Below are positions 18,450 to 29,170 of a stretch of DNA of 64,000 nt, piece after piece (within the stretch, counting starts at the first letter, position 1; each line of letters opens with the position of its first letter). The notes beneath the pieces are model-generated. The model had not been told where the DNA came from, did no database searches, and worked only from the letters and a program-made list of their open reading frames with translations. The position numbers were made by a program, and so were the translations under genes. Where the stretch lies: assembly GCA_963824225.1 (NCBI GenBank), contig CAWGOF010000003.1, positions 682,001 through 746,000 of the forward strand, written 5' to 3'. The stretch comes from CAWGOF01 sp963824225. Lineage in GTDB: Bacteria; Acidobacteriota; Polarisedimenticolia; Polarisedimenticolales; Polarisedimenticolaceae.

Positions 18450-18836
18450 CTACCACGGGTCGTCCCACGGTCCGTCGTCGTCCTCGAGGAGCCGGCGGGC
18501 CGCCGCCCCCTCCCGCGGGTCGCGCCAGAACGCGAGGCCGGGCTCGCCCACGCGCCAGCACAGGCAGACCGCGCGCCCCGACCGCCGGGCCGGGAACTCG
18601 ACGGCGCCGTCTCGCGGATCGCCGAGCCGCACCCCGTGGCGACCGAGCTGCTCGACGCGCTGGGCGTACCGGGCGAGGATCGTGAAGTACCCGGCGTCGA
18701 CCGGCTGATCGGCCCCGATCGCCGGGGGATGGTGCAGCTCGAGCGCGCGATACAGCCGGCGGATGCGCTCGGCGACCGGACGGACCCGCTCGAGCGCGAC
18801 GCGCGCGCTCGTCGGCGTGAACCAGGTCTGGGACAT
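18450..18836 (-). CDS. DUF2203 family protein
   Basis: A 128-residue protein matching the DUF2203 pattern: N-terminal TWFTPTSARVALERVRPVAERI, then GVRLGDPRDGAVEFPARRSGRAVCLCWRVGEP (split here as GVRLGDPRDGAV and EFPARRSGR) and LAFWRDPREGAAARR. Members of this family are small, cytoplasmic and of unknown function. The first half is a predicted helical hairpin. The gene is probably co-transcribed with the PP2C gene 9 bases downstream. The C-terminal DDDGPWDDPW is acidic. Confidence 0.75.
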   Translation of the reverse strand: MSQTWFTPTSARVALERVRPVAERIRRLYRALELHHPPAIGADQPVDAGYFTILARYAQRVEQLGRHGVRLGDPRDGAVEFPARRSGRAVCLCWRVGEPGLAFWRDPREGAAARRLLEDDDGPWDDPW

Positions 18837-18959
18837 GGGAGGGAGTCTCCGGCGAGGCGCGGGACGCGCGGCGCCAGCGACGTTAGTGCCTTTGCGCCGC
18901 CCCCAGCAAGAGGGCCACGCCCGACCGGGTTGCGACCGCGGAACCGGGGCCAACGGCGC

Positions 18960-18989
18960 TTGACGCCTGGCCGCTCGCTCGGATATCGT
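18960..18989 (+). promoter_or_regulatory. Sigma-70-type promoter for the E3-E2-lipB-lipA cluster
   Basis: TTGACG (18960-18965) and TATCGT (18984-18989) are separated by 18 bases. They lie about 57 bases upstream of the lpdA GTG, in the 209-bp gap between divergent genes. Confidence 0.5.
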
Positions 18990-19045
18990 CCACGTCCCTT
19001 CGGCCGCAACCCGTTGCAAACGCAGAGCGTAATCAGGAGCCGGCG

Positions 19046-20455
19046 GTGGGCCAGGAGCGATTCGACGTCACCGTGATCGGAAGCGGCCCCGGCGGCTACG
19101 TCGCCGCGATTCGCGCGGCGCAGCTCGGGCTGAAGTGTGCGCTGGTCGAGAAGGACAAGGCCCCCGGCGGCACCTGCGTGCACGTGGGCTGCATCCCGGC
19201 CAAGGCGATGCTCCGCACCGCCGAGGTGCTCGACACCGCGCGCGGTGCCGCCGCGTTCGGGGTTCGGGTTCCGGCGGCCGATCTCGACCTCGGGGCGATG
19301 CACACGTACAAAGACAAGACGGTCGCAGTCCAACGTCAAGGGCGTCGAGTACCTGCTGCAGAAGCACGGGATCAGCTGGATCACGGGCCACGGCCGGCTC
19401 GCGGGACCGGGCCGCGTGGCGATCGCCGGCCCCGACGGCGCATCGCGGTCGATCGAGACCAAGGCCGTCGTGCTCGCCACCGGATCGTCGATCCGCGGCC
19501 TCCCGGGCGTCGAGTTCGACGGCACCGCACGTGCTGAACTCGGATCACGCGCTGACGCTCGACCGGGTGCCCGAGTCGATGATCGTGCTCGGTGCCGGCG
19601 CGGTCGGAGTCGAGTTCGCTTCGGTCTATCGTTCTTTCGGCGTCGGCGGTGACGCTGATCGAGCTGCTGCCGCGGCTGCTGCCGCTCGAGGACGACGCGC
19701 TGGGCCAGGAGCTCGAGCGTGCGTTCACGCAAGCGCGGGATGACGGTGCACACGGGAACGAAGGTCGAGCGCGTCGAGCGCGGGAAGAACGGCGTACGGC
19801 TCGCCGCGCGAGCCGGCGACAAGGAGATCACGGTCGAGGCCGAGGTGCTCCTCGTGGCGGTCGGCCGCGCGCCCGCGGAGCGCGGATCTCGGCCTCGAGG
19901 GCACGCGCGTCGAGGTTCGGCCGAACGGGTTCGTCGTCGGTCGATCCGTGGATGCGCACGGGCGAGCCCGGCGTCTACGCGATCGGCGACCTCGTCCCGA
20001 CCCAGGCCCTGGCCCACGTCGCGTCGCACGAGGGGATCGTCGCCGTCGAGCACGCGGCGGGCCGACCGGGACACCCCGTGGACTACGACAAGGTCCCGTC
20101 GTGCACGTACTGCCATCCCGAGGTGGCGTCGATCGGGCTGACCGAGGCTCGCGCACGCGAGCGGGGCCACGACGTGGGCGTCGGCAAGTTTCCGTTCTCC
20201 GCGATCGGCAAGGCCCGGATCCTGAACGACACGACCGGGTTCGTGAAGGTCGTGACCGACCGCAAGACGGACGAGGTGCTGGGGATCCACATCATTGGCC
20301 CGCACGCGACCGAGCTGATCGCCGAGGCCTCGGCCGCGCTGAGCCTCGAGGCCACGGCGGAGTCGCTGTTCCACGCGATCCACGCGCACCCCACGCTGTC
20401 CGAGGCGATCGGCGAGGCCGCGCTCGCGGTCCACGGCCGGGCGATCCACATCTGA
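19046..20455 (+). CDS. lpdA: Dihydrolipoyl dehydrogenase (E3), six frameshifts
   Basis: The flavoprotein E3 of 2-oxoacid dehydrogenase complexes, reoxidising dihydrolipoyl groups with NAD. The FAD site VIGSGPGGYVAAIRAAQLG and redox disulfide GGTCVHVGCIPAKAML are intact. The NAD site (IVLGAGAVGVEFASVY) and the dimer-interface motif HAHPTLSEA, with the catalytic His, lie in other frames. The sense is recovered by removing one base near each of 19325, 19527, 19640, 19732, 19880 and 19938. The corrected length is 467 residues, the normal size of the family, and all six changes are single-base insertions. GTG at 19046 has CAGGAG 8 bases upstream. The E2 gene follows after 10 bases. I treat this as an intact gene read with errors; true decay is the alternative. 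Confidence 0.85.
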
Positions 20456-20465
20456 GGAGGAGAGC

Positions 20466-21809
20466 ATGCGTGTCGACCTGACGATGCCGCAGATGGGCGA
20501 GTCGATCGCCGAGGGCACGATCTCGCGCTGGCGCAAGCGCGTCGGCGAGCGGGTCGAGCGCGACGAGCCGATCTTCGAGATCTCGACGGACAAGGTCGAC
20601 GCCGAGATCCCCGCTCCGGCCGCGGGCACGGTGGTCGAGATCCGCGGCCAGGAGGGCGAGACGGTTCCGGTCAACCAGGTCATCGCCGTGATCGACACCG
20701 AAGGCGCCGCCGGCGGCGCTGCGCCGGCCGCCGCGGCCGCGGCCGCCACGGCCGCGGCCGGAGCCACGGCCGAAGCACCGGCGGCCGAAGCGCCGGCACC
20801 CTCCCCGTCCGCGCCGCCCGCCGCTGCGGCGGCCGCCGCCGCGGCGGCCGCCGACGCGGCCCAGCCGACGGAGCGCGCGGAGGACGAGGCGCCCGACGCG
20901 AAGCGGTTCTTCACACCGGTCGTGCGCAAGATCGCCGCCGAGCACGGAATCGATCCGGCGAGCGTGAGCGGGACGGGCGTCGGCGGACGCGTGACCAAGA
21001 ACGACATCCTCGCCTTCGTCGCCGGCTCGGGCGCCGCAGCACCCGCGGCCGCCGCGGCCGCGGCTCCCGCGGCGCGACCCGTGGCGCCGGCTCCTGCGGG
21101 AGCGTCCGCCGTGGGCGCGCGCGGGACACGCGAGCGCATGTCGGTGATGCGCAAGCGCATCGCCGAGCGGATGATCGAGTCCCGCCGTACGTCGGCCCAC
21201 GTGCACACGGTGTTCGAGGTCGACATGGCCCGCGTGACGCGCCTGCGCGAGCAGCAGAAGCAGGCGTTTCTCGACCGGCACGGGGTCAAGCTCACCGTGA
21301 CCGCGTACCTGGTTCGAGCGGTGTGCGGCGCGCTGCAGCGGTTCCCGATCCTCAACGCGTCGGTCGACGGCGAAGAGATCGTGTACCACAAGGACATCAA
21401 CGTCGGCGTCGCCGTCGCGCTCGACTGGGGCCTGATCGTGCCGGTCGTGCGCGGTGCGGACCAGCTGTCGCTGGCCGGGATCGCGAACCGTCTCGACGAC
21501 CTGTCGACGCGCGCGCGAGCCAAGAAGCTCTCCCCCGACGACGTGCAGGGCGGGACGTTCACCGTGACCAACCCCGGGCAGTACGGCGGGCTGTACGGGC
21601 TGCCGATCATCCAGCAGCCGCAGGTCGCGATCCTCGGCGTCGGCGGGATCGAGAAGCGTCCGGTGGTGATCGACGATGCGATTGCGATCCGGCCGATGAT
21701 GTACCTCGCGCTGTCCTACGATCACCGGGTGATCGACGGCGCGGTCGCCGGCCAGTTCCTCGCCGCGCTCAAGCAGGATCTCGAGCGGTTCGACGAGGAC
21801 GCGGTGTAG
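20466..21809 (+). CDS. 2-oxoacid dehydrogenase E2 (dihydrolipoyl acyltransferase)
   Basis: A 447-residue E2 core subunit. The lipoyl domain (1-77) has the lipoyl-Lys in EISTDKVDAEIP. A long Ala/Pro linker (78-140) leads to the peripheral E3/E1-binding domain (FFTPVVRKIAAEHGIDP ... GRVTKNDILAF). A second Ala-rich linker leads to the catalytic domain, which ends with the active-site motif SYDHRVIDGAVAG. The substrate (succinyl, acetyl or branched-chain acyl) is not certain; the opening LTMPQMGESIAEGTI resembles branched-chain or mixed-type E2. The start has a GAGGAGGA site. It follows lpdA and precedes lipB and lipA, which make its lipoyl cofactor. No E1 gene is in the window. Confidence 0.9.
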   Translation: MRVDLTMPQMGESIAEGTISRWRKRVGERVERDEPIFEISTDKVDAEIPAPAAGTVVEIRGQEGETVPVNQVIAVIDTEGAAGGAAPAAAAAAATAAAGATAEAPAAEAPAPSPSAPPAAAAAAAAAAADAAQPTERAEDEAPDAKRFFTPVVRKIAAEHGIDPASVSGTGVGGRVTKNDILAFVAGSGAAAPAAAAAAAPAARPVAPAPAGASAVGARGTRERMSVMRKRIAERMIESRRTSAHVHTVFEVDMARVTRLREQQKQAFLDRHGVKLTVTAYLVRAVCGALQRFPILNASVDGEEIVYHKDINVGVAVALDWGLIVPVVRGADQLSLAGIANRLDDLSTRARAKKLSPDDVQGGTFTVTNPGQYGGLYGLPIIQQPQVAILGVGGIEKRPVVIDDAIAIRPMMYLALSYDHRVIDGAVAGQFLAALKQDLERFDEDAV

Positions 21810-21811
21810 CG

Positions 21812-22495
21812 GTGCCCGCGCTCGTCACGCAGTGGCTCGGGCGAGTCGGCTACGCCGAGGCCACGGCGCTCCAGGAGCGCCTCGTCGACCGCGTCCGACA
21901 AGGCCTCGAGCCCGATCAGCTGCTCCTGCTCGAGCATCCTCCGGTGATCACGCTCGGCCGCCGCGCCGACGCGTCTCACGTGCTCGCGGACGCGGACGCC
22001 CTGGCCCGGGCCGGGATCGTGCTCCATGCGGCGACGCGCGGCGGAGACGTGACGTTCCACGGACCGGGCCAGCTCGTGGGCTACCCGATCGTCGCGCTCG
22101 CTACCGATCGCCGCGACGTGCACCGGTACCTGCGCGATCTCGAGCAGGCGCTGATCGATGCCGTGGGCGAGCTGGGCGTACGGGCCGGGCGCGTCGCCGG
22201 ACGCACCGGCGTGTGGGTCTCTTCGTCCAAGGTCGCCGCGATCGGCGTGCGCCTCTCCACCGGCTGGATCACGTCGCACGGCTTCGCGTTGAACGTGGGC
22301 CGCGATCTCTCGGGGTTCGAATCGATCGTGCCCTGCGGAATCGAGGACGCTGGTGTGACCTCGCTCGAACGGCTCGTCGGCCGACCCCTCGATCTGTCCC
22401 ACGTGGCCGCGCTCGTTGCGCCGCACGTCGCCGGCGCCCTGGGGATGGAGCTATCCTGGTACCCGACATGCACGCACGCCGTCCCGATTGGCTGA
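21812..22495 (+). CDS. lipB: Octanoyl-ACP:protein N-octanoyltransferase
   Basis: A 227-residue LipB that moves octanoyl groups from ACP to lipoyl domains. Family motifs: LLLEHPPVITLGRR, TRGGDVTFHGPGQLVGYPI, SSKVAAIGVR (catalytic Lys), ITSHGFALNV, and IVPCGIEDAGVTSL with the acyl-accepting Cys. GTG at 21812 lies two bases after the E2 stop. Its 3' end overlaps the lipA start by 28 bases. It should act directly on the E2 encoded just upstream. Confidence 0.93.
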   Translation: MPALVTQWLGRVGYAEATALQERLVDRVRQGLEPDQLLLLEHPPVITLGRRADASHVLADADALARAGIVLHAATRGGDVTFHGPGQLVGYPIVALATDRRDVHRYLRDLEQALIDAVGELGVRAGRVAGRTGVWVSSSKVAAIGVRLSTGWITSHGFALNVGRDLSGFESIVPCGIEDAGVTSLERLVGRPLDLSHVAALVAPHVAGALGMELSWYPTCTHAVPIG

Positions 22496-23341
22496 AGATC
22501 CGCCTGCGCACCGACGGACCGTTCGTGGAGCTGCGCTCGATGGTCCGGGAGCTGCGCCTGAACACGGTGTGCACCGAGGCGCGCTGCCCGAACATCTACG
22601 AATGCTGGAACGCGGGCACGGCGACGTTCATGATCCTGGGAGACACGTGCACGCGACGCTGCGGGTTCTGCAGCGTCACGAGCGGCCGGCCGGCGCCGGG
22701 CGTCGACCCGGCGGAGCCGGCCCGCGTCGCCGAGGCCGTGGCCCGGCTCGGCCTGCGGCACGCCGTGATCACGAGCGTCGATCGGGACGACCTGCCGGAC
22801 GGCGGCGCGCGACACTTCTCGGACGTGCTCCTGGCCATCCGCGCGCGCGTGCCGGCGTGCGACGTCGAGGTCCTGACGCCCGACTTCAAGGGCCGGCCCG
22901 GTGCGCTCGACGTCGTCCTCGGCTCTCGACCGGTGGTGTTCGCGCACAACGTCGAAACGGTGCCGAGCCTGTATCGCACGGTGCGTCCTGGATCGCGGTA
23001 CCACGGCTCGCTCGCGCTGCTGCGGGCCGCCGCTCGGTGGCGCGACGAGCGCGAGCCCGCGCTGCGGGTCAAGTCGAGCCTGATGCTCGGGCTCGGTGAG
23101 GAGCGCGCGGAGGTTCGCGCGGTGCTCGCGCGACCTGCGCCGCGCCGGTGTCGACGTGGTCACGCTCGGCCAGTACCTGCAGCCCACACGCGAGCACCTG
23201 CCGGTCGCGCGCTACGTTCCGCCGGCCGAGTTCGACGAGCTACGCCGGGAGGCGCAGGAGCTGGGGTTCCTGCACGTCGAGTCGGGGCCGCTCGTGCGCT
23301 CGTCGTACCACGCCGAGCGCCACGTGCCGGAGCGGAGCTAG
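22468..23341 (+). CDS. lipA: Lipoyl synthase (radical SAM), one frameshift
   Basis: LipA inserts two sulfurs into octanoyl-E2. Both cluster motifs are visible: the auxiliary cluster CTEARCPNIYEC and the radical SAM CTRRCGFC. Also visible are VTSVDRDDLPDGGA in the form ITSVDRDDLPDGGA, and VFAHNVETVPSLYRTVR. Near 23125 one extra base (GTGCTC followed by a surplus G before CGCGAC) shifts the frame; the remainder DLRRAGVDVVTLGQYLQPT to YHAERHVPERS is in the next frame. The corrected length is 290 residues, normal for LipA. ATG at 22468 lies inside the lipB 3' end. The stop TAG overlaps the stop of the convergent TlpA-like gene within one CTAG. Confidence 0.88.
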
Positions 23342-23985
23342 GGCGACGGCGAAGGTTCAGGCGAGGCCGGCGCGTTCTTCTGCTTGTCCTTCTCTTCTTG
23401 GATCTTCAGCCGCTCGACGTCGCCGACGAAGCTCGGCGTGTCCGGCATGACCATCGTGCCGAGCGCCTGACCGCCGAGGAACGCCTCGACGTCACGGACG
23501 AGGCCCGCGACCTGCTCGGGGGTCGCCCCGACGTAGCGCCGGACGATCCGACCGGTCGGGTCGACGAGGAACGTGATCGGCATCACGACGATCCCGCCCC
23601 AGTCCTCGTTCGCGCGCGAGTCGGGACGGACGATCCGATACGTCAACGCGAGCGGCTCGAGAAACGCCCGGAGCTCATTGTCCTTCACCGGGTCCATCAG
23701 CACGCCGACGATCTGCAGCCCGTCGTCCGCGTACTCGGCGTGGAGCTTCTGCAGCGCCGGCATCTCGTCCTTGCACGGCACGCACCACGTGGCCCAGAAG
23801 TTCACGAGCGTGGCCTTGCTCTTGTTCCATTCGATGTGCCAGCGCTCGGATTCGAGCGTCTTGCCAGCCAGGCGTGGCGCGGGATCTCCGGGCGCCAGGG
23901 CCATACGCGGCGCCCCGGCGTGCACCAGGAACGGGAGCGCGACGACGAGCAGGATCGGAACGATCGTTCGATGCAGGCGGTTCAC
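23338..23985 (-). CDS. TlpA-like thiol:disulfide oxidoreductase
   Basis: A 215-residue thioredoxin-fold protein facing the periplasm. The N-terminal hydrophobic segment (TIVPILLVVALPFLVHAG) is a signal peptide or anchor. The redox centre is NFWATWCVPCKDEMPAL (WCxxC), and the cis-Pro is in VVMPITFLVDPTG. The C-terminal ~30 residues are charged and low-complexity (Lys/Glu, then Pro/Ser). GTG at 23985 with AGGAG six bases upstream decides the start. Its likely role is disulfide reduction, for instance in cytochrome c maturation; no ccm or res genes are adjacent. Confidence 0.85.
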   Translation of the reverse strand: MNRLHRTIVPILLVVALPFLVHAGAPRMALAPGDPAPRLAGKTLESERWHIEWNKSKATLVNFWATWCVPCKDEMPALQKLHAEYADDGLQIVGVLMDPVKDNELRAFLEPLALTYRIVRPDSRANEDWGGIVVMPITFLVDPTGRIVRRYVGATPEQVAGLVRDVEAFLGGQALGTMVMPDTPSFVGDVERLKIQEEKDKQKNAPASPEPSPSP

Positions 23986-24020
23986 GTGCGCTCCTCGTTG
24001 TTCACGCGCGTTGCACATCC

Positions 24021-24096
<76 letters not shown>

Positions 24097-24133
24097 ACGT
24101 AGCGGTGGAGAATACCCCAGGGAAAAACGACCG

Positions 24134-24534
24134 TCAACGCGAGCGGCGAGCGTATCCCCCGCGGTCGGCTTCGGGGCGGAAGGCGTCGACGAGGTGCTCG
24201 ACGGCGAGCCGGCCGTCGGCCTCGGCGCGCACGGAGACGACGTCGAAGCGGCACGCTCGCTCGAGCGCCCCCCGCGCCTGCAGGTACAGCGTGGCGGCGC
24301 GGGCGAGCCGCGCCTGCCGGCGCCGATCGACCGCCTCGAGCGGCTCGCCGTAGCCCGACCCGCTGCGCGCCTTGACCTCGACGAAGACGAACGTGCCCGC
24401 GCGATCCTCGGCCACGAGATCGATCTCGCCGAGCCGCGTGCGGAACCGCCGGGCCCGGAGGCGGTAGCCCGCATCCTCGAGCACTCTCGCGGCCGCGTCC
24501 TCGGCCCGCTGGCCCAGCTCGTGCCTTGGATCCA

Positions 24535-24535
<1 letters not shown>
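24134..24535 (-). CDS. YraN family (UPF0102) endonuclease-like protein
   Basis: A 133-residue YraN-type protein with the PD-(D/E)XK-like core: LGQRAEDAAARVLEDAGY, RFRTRLGEIDLVAED (metal Asp) and FVFVEVKARSG (ExK), then RRRQARLARAATLYL. The family looks like a Holliday junction resolvase fold, but its biological role is unsettled. ATG at 24535 overlaps the cysS stop by one base (TGATG), so it is translationally coupled to cysS. The C-terminus is basic. Confidence 0.85.
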
Positions 24536-25928
<1,393 letters not shown>

Positions 25929-25952
25929 GGCGCCGCGGATTCTACCAGCGAT

Positions 25953-28900
25953 CTAGAACGCCAGTCGTACGCCGAGCTGCCAGCTGCGCCCGAACCGGCG
26001 CACGGCCTCGTTGTTGCCGTTGAGCTGCTGGCCGGACTCTTGGAACGGGCTGTACACCTGGTACGTCCCGTCGTTGAGCACGTTGAACACCTCGACGGAC
26101 ACCTGGCCGTTCGTCGAGCCCGCACGGAACTCCTTGCTCAGGCGCAGGTTCAAGTCCCACACCGCCGGGTTGCGCTCCGAGTTGCGCTGGCCCGTGGGGT
26201 AGCTCGTGCGGGGCCGGGCCGCGCCTTCGGCGCCGAGGCCGAAGAGCGGCGGCGAAATCGCATCGTAGGACACGTCGCGCACGAGGATCGAATACGGCAG
26301 TCCCGACTCCCAGCCCAGCGTGCCGCCGAGCCGCACGCCCCACGGGGTTACCGTGGTCGCGCTGAGCTTGACGACGTGGCGCTGGTCGTAGGCCTGGTAG
26401 CCTCGCTCGTCCTCGATCAGCGTGCGGTCGTTGCCCAGTCCCTGGTTGTAGTCCTCGCCGTTGCCGATCGCGCGGGAGAAGGTGTAAGAGCCCTGCAGCT
26501 CCCAGTTGCGGTACTGCCGGCGCACGAGCTCGAGCACGTAGGCGTGGTAGTCGATCGAGTTCAGATTTCCCACGAGGAGCAGGTTGCCCCACCCTGGGTT
26601 CTGCACGTAGAGGTCGAGGAGCCCGTCGGGCACCGCCAGGCCGCTCCCAGGAGTTCCGGCCGGGGTCCCGGGCCGATCGCGGAAGTCGCCGGCGCAGTCG
26701 TCGGTCACGCCATCGCCCGGCGCATAACGGGGATCGTAATCCGGGTCACCCGGGAGCACCGGCACGACCGGTACCTCGTCGCCGGGGCTGGTCGACGTAG
26801 CGTTGCAACGGCCGGCGTCGAGCGGAACGTGGTTGAGATCGGCGTCCTGCAGCTGGTCGCGGAAGCGGCGCTGGATGTAAGTCAGCTTCAGCGAAACTTC
26901 TGTCGCCACCTCGCGCTCGAAGGACAAGGTCAGCTCGTCGTTGTGCGGCGGCTTCAGGTCACGGGCCACGGCGTCGACGTTGACCGACGGGCTGACGCTG
27001 TCGCGCAGGCCGGGCAGGATCGTCCATTGTCCGCGTATCTCCTCGGCATCGAAGGCGACGTACGCGGTCGGCGAGTCGATCTCGAGCAACGGCAGGCCGA
27101 GGAACAGGCTGCCGTAGTACCGTCGCGCCGTCGCCGCCAGCTTGGTCTTGCCGTCGCCCCACGGATCCCAGGCCACGGACAGGAACGGCGACACCGGCGT
27201 GTTGCGCAGGTGGACATCGTCCGCGCGGCGCGAGCGTTCCCAGAACGCGCTCTGCTGCGCCGCGAGCGTCTGCCGGGAGAAGATCTGCGCGTACGGCAGC
27301 TTGAGCGCGAGCGCGAGCTGCCCGTAGAAATCCTCCAGATCTTCATACGCCGTGAACGCACGCTGGAGCGCGATCTCGTCGGTAATATGGCTGGCGATCA
27401 TCGCGGTGTACGCGGCGTACTCGGCCGGCGGATCGAACGTCCCGTTGCCGAGCGAATCGATCTCCTCGCGGTCGACCGCGAGCCCGGCGGTGAGCGTCAG
27501 GTTCGACGCCGGCTTGATCTGGTCCTCGACGTACACGCCCCAGCTCACGCCGCTCGCGCGCACCTCGGACGTCGGCGGAATCGGGAAGTCACCGAACACG
27601 ATCGCGTGCGGAGGCCCGAACAGCGTGTCGATGAACATGCTGATGTCCGGCCGCTGGGTCAGCGAGCGAAAGTACCGCTCGTTCTCGATGCTCAGACCCA
27701 TGCGCAGCTGGTGCGTCGCGCCGAACAGGCGCCCGCCGAACACGCTCGCGTCGGCGTGGACCGTCAAGCGCTGCCGGTGGTCCTGCTGATCGAACGGGAA
27801 GGGTCCCGAGACCGTGCCCGAGTTGACCACGGTGCATCGTGCGGAATCGAGGAACCCCGGCCCCTGGAGACAGCTCGGGTGCGCTCCCGGGTCGGTGGCC
27901 TCGTACCCGATGTTCAGGTCCTGCCACGCGACCTGGCTCTCGATCAGGACCTTCGGCGAGTAGGGCGCGGTCCAGGTCAGGCTGTACGTGTCGCCGCCGA
28001 GGTTGACGATCGCCGACGATTCGGCCGGTGTGAGCGAGCTGACACCGAAGTTCGTGATCGTCCGCGGGTCGGACTGGAACTGGAACGCGAGCTTGTTGCG
28101 CGGTGACGCCTGCCACGTGATCTGGTCCGAGTTGATCGTCCGCTCGTCGGTCACGATCTCGATGCGGCCGATCACGTTGACCGGCGTCTCCTCGTGCACC
28201 AGCTCGTGCGAGAGGCGATACCACAGCTTGTCCTTGACGATCGGACCCGAGAGCTGCACCGCCGGCTGGTACGTCTGGAAGTCGGGCAGGGCGACGTCCG
28301 AGAAGTCTCCCGCCCCATCGCCGTCGAGCTTGCGCGAGCGATAGAACAGCTCGAACACGCCCTCGAAGTCGTTGCTCCCCTGCTTCTGCAGGATCCGGGC
28401 GAAGCCGCCCTGGGCCCGCCGGAACTCGACACCGGCGCCCGCGGTCAGGACCTCCATCTCCTCGATCGAGTTGGGGTTGACGTCGAACATGCGCTGCCCC
28501 GTCAGCGGATCGACGTTCGAGATCCCGCTGACGACCGCCTTGAAGTCGCGGTCCCGCGCGCCGTGCACGTTCGGGTTGCCGTCGCCGTCGGCGTCCTGGA
28601 CCCCCGGAGCGAGCGTCAGCACGTTCTGGTAGAACCGGCCGGGCACCGGGAGATCCTGGATGAACTCGTCCGAGAACTTCATCGACTGCGACGTCTCGTC
28701 GAGGTCGACGACCTCCGATGCGGCCTCGACCTTCACGTGCTCGACGAGCTCTCCGGTGAGCGCGGTGGACACACGAGTCACCTCGCCGATCCGCACCTTG
28801 ACGTCCGAGATCCGCTGGGGCAGGAACCCGGGGAACACGATCGTGATGCTGTAGCCGACCCCCCCCGTGCCCGTGGCCCGCAGCACGGGGAACGCGGCGA

Positions 28901-29093
28901 CGCCGTCGCGCCCCGTGTCGATGCCGGTCTCGCGAACGTAGCCCTGCGCGTGCGCGATCGTGACCACGGCGTGCTCGACCGGCTGGCCCGCCGTATCGCG
29001 GACGGTCACCTCGATGCCCCCCGACTGGGCCCAGGCCTCGGAGACGGCGAGCGCGCTCGCGAGGACCAGGAGAGCCGCGGCCGAGCAGCGCAT
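25953..29093 (-). CDS. TonB-dependent receptor, Oar-like, copy 1
   Basis: A 1046-residue outer-membrane receptor. A signal peptide (1-22, ending AWAQ) is followed by a carboxypeptidase-regulatory-like beta-sandwich (~24-110, GGIEVTVRDTAGQPVEHAVV). The plug domain follows (SMKFSDEFIQDLPVPGRFYQ, NSIEEMEVLTAGAGVEFRRA), then a long barrel ending in WQLGVRLAF, whose terminal Phe is the BAM recognition residue. GGAAAGA lies before the ATG. It is a full-length paralogue of the next gene upstream, with long identical DNA stretches around 28190-28255 versus 31440-31500. Import substrate is unknown; such Oar-type receptors often take up oligosaccharides or peptides. Confidence 0.9.
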   Translation of the reverse strand: MRCSAAALLVLASALAVSEAWAQSGGIEVTVRDTAGQPVEHAVVTIAHAQGYVRETGIDTGRDGVAAFPVLRATGTGGVGYSITIVFPGFLPQRISDVKVRIGEVTRVSTALTGELVEHVKVEAASEVVDLDETSQSMKFSDEFIQDLPVPGRFYQNVLTLAPGVQDADGDGNPNVHGARDRDFKAVVSGISNVDPLTGQRMFDVNPNSIEEMEVLTAGAGVEFRRAQGGFARILQKQGSNDFEGVFELFYRSRKLDGDGAGDFSDVALPDFQTYQPAVQLSGPIVKDKLWYRLSHELVHEETPVNVIGRIEIVTDERTINSDQITWQASPRNKLAFQFQSDPRTITNFGVSSLTPAESSAIVNLGGDTYSLTWTAPYSPKVLIESQVAWQDLNIGYEATDPGAHPSCLQGPGFLDSARCTVVNSGTVSGPFPFDQQDHRQRLTVHADASVFGGRLFGATHQLRMGLSIENERYFRSLTQRPDISMFIDTLFGPPHAIVFGDFPIPPTSEVRASGVSWGVYVEDQIKPASNLTLTAGLAVDREEIDSLGNGTFDPPAEYAAYTAMIASHITDEIALQRAFTAYEDLEDFYGQLALALKLPYAQIFSRQTLAAQQSAFWERSRRADDVHLRNTPVSPFLSVAWDPWGDGKTKLAATARRYYGSLFLGLPLLEIDSPTAYVAFDAEEIRGQWTILPGLRDSVSPSVNVDAVARDLKPPHNDELTLSFEREVATEVSLKLTYIQRRFRDQLQDADLNHVPLDAGRCNATSTSPGDEVPVVPVLPGDPDYDPRYAPGDGVTDDCAGDFRDRPGTPAGTPGSGLAVPDGLLDLYVQNPGWGNLLLVGNLNSIDYHAYVLELVRRQYRNWELQGSYTFSRAIGNGEDYNQGLGNDRTLIEDERGYQAYDQRHVVKLSATTVTPWGVRLGGTLGWESGLPYSILVRDVSYDAISPPLFGLGAEGAARPRTSYPTGQRNSERNPAVWDLNLRLSKEFRAGSTNGQVSVEVFNVLNDGTYQVYSPFQESGQQLNGNNEAVRRFGRSWQLGVRLAF

Positions 29094-29117
29094 CGGTTCT
29101 TTCCGGTGTGGAAAACG

Positions 29118-29144
29118 AACGGGCCGCCCGTGGGGCGGCCCGTT
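29118..29144 (-). terminator. Hairpin terminator after receptor copy 2
   Basis: A perfect 12-bp inverted repeat (AACGGGCCGCCC, 29118-29129; GGGCGGCCCGTT, 29133-29144) with a 3-base loop, followed on the minus strand by CGTTTTCC. It sits between the stop of receptor copy 2 (29171) and the start of copy 1 (29093), so copy 1 expression would depend on read-through or its own promoter. Confidence 0.75.
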
Positions 29145-29170
29145 TCGAGGGATCAAATCGTCGACATGGA

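Noticed and set aside
19046..20455. lpdA as a pseudogene
   Set aside because: Removing six single bases restores a full 467-residue E3 with every catalytic motif, and the adjacent E2, lipB and lipA need it.
18236..21610. Very long minus-strand open frame opposite the E3/E2 genes (over 1100 codons)
   Set aside because: It is antisense to well-supported genes, is rich in Arg/Ala/Ser as expected for GC-rich shadows, and has no recognisable motif. Long antisense frames at 1434-3209, 25761-28106 and 28194-29621 were dropped for the same reason.
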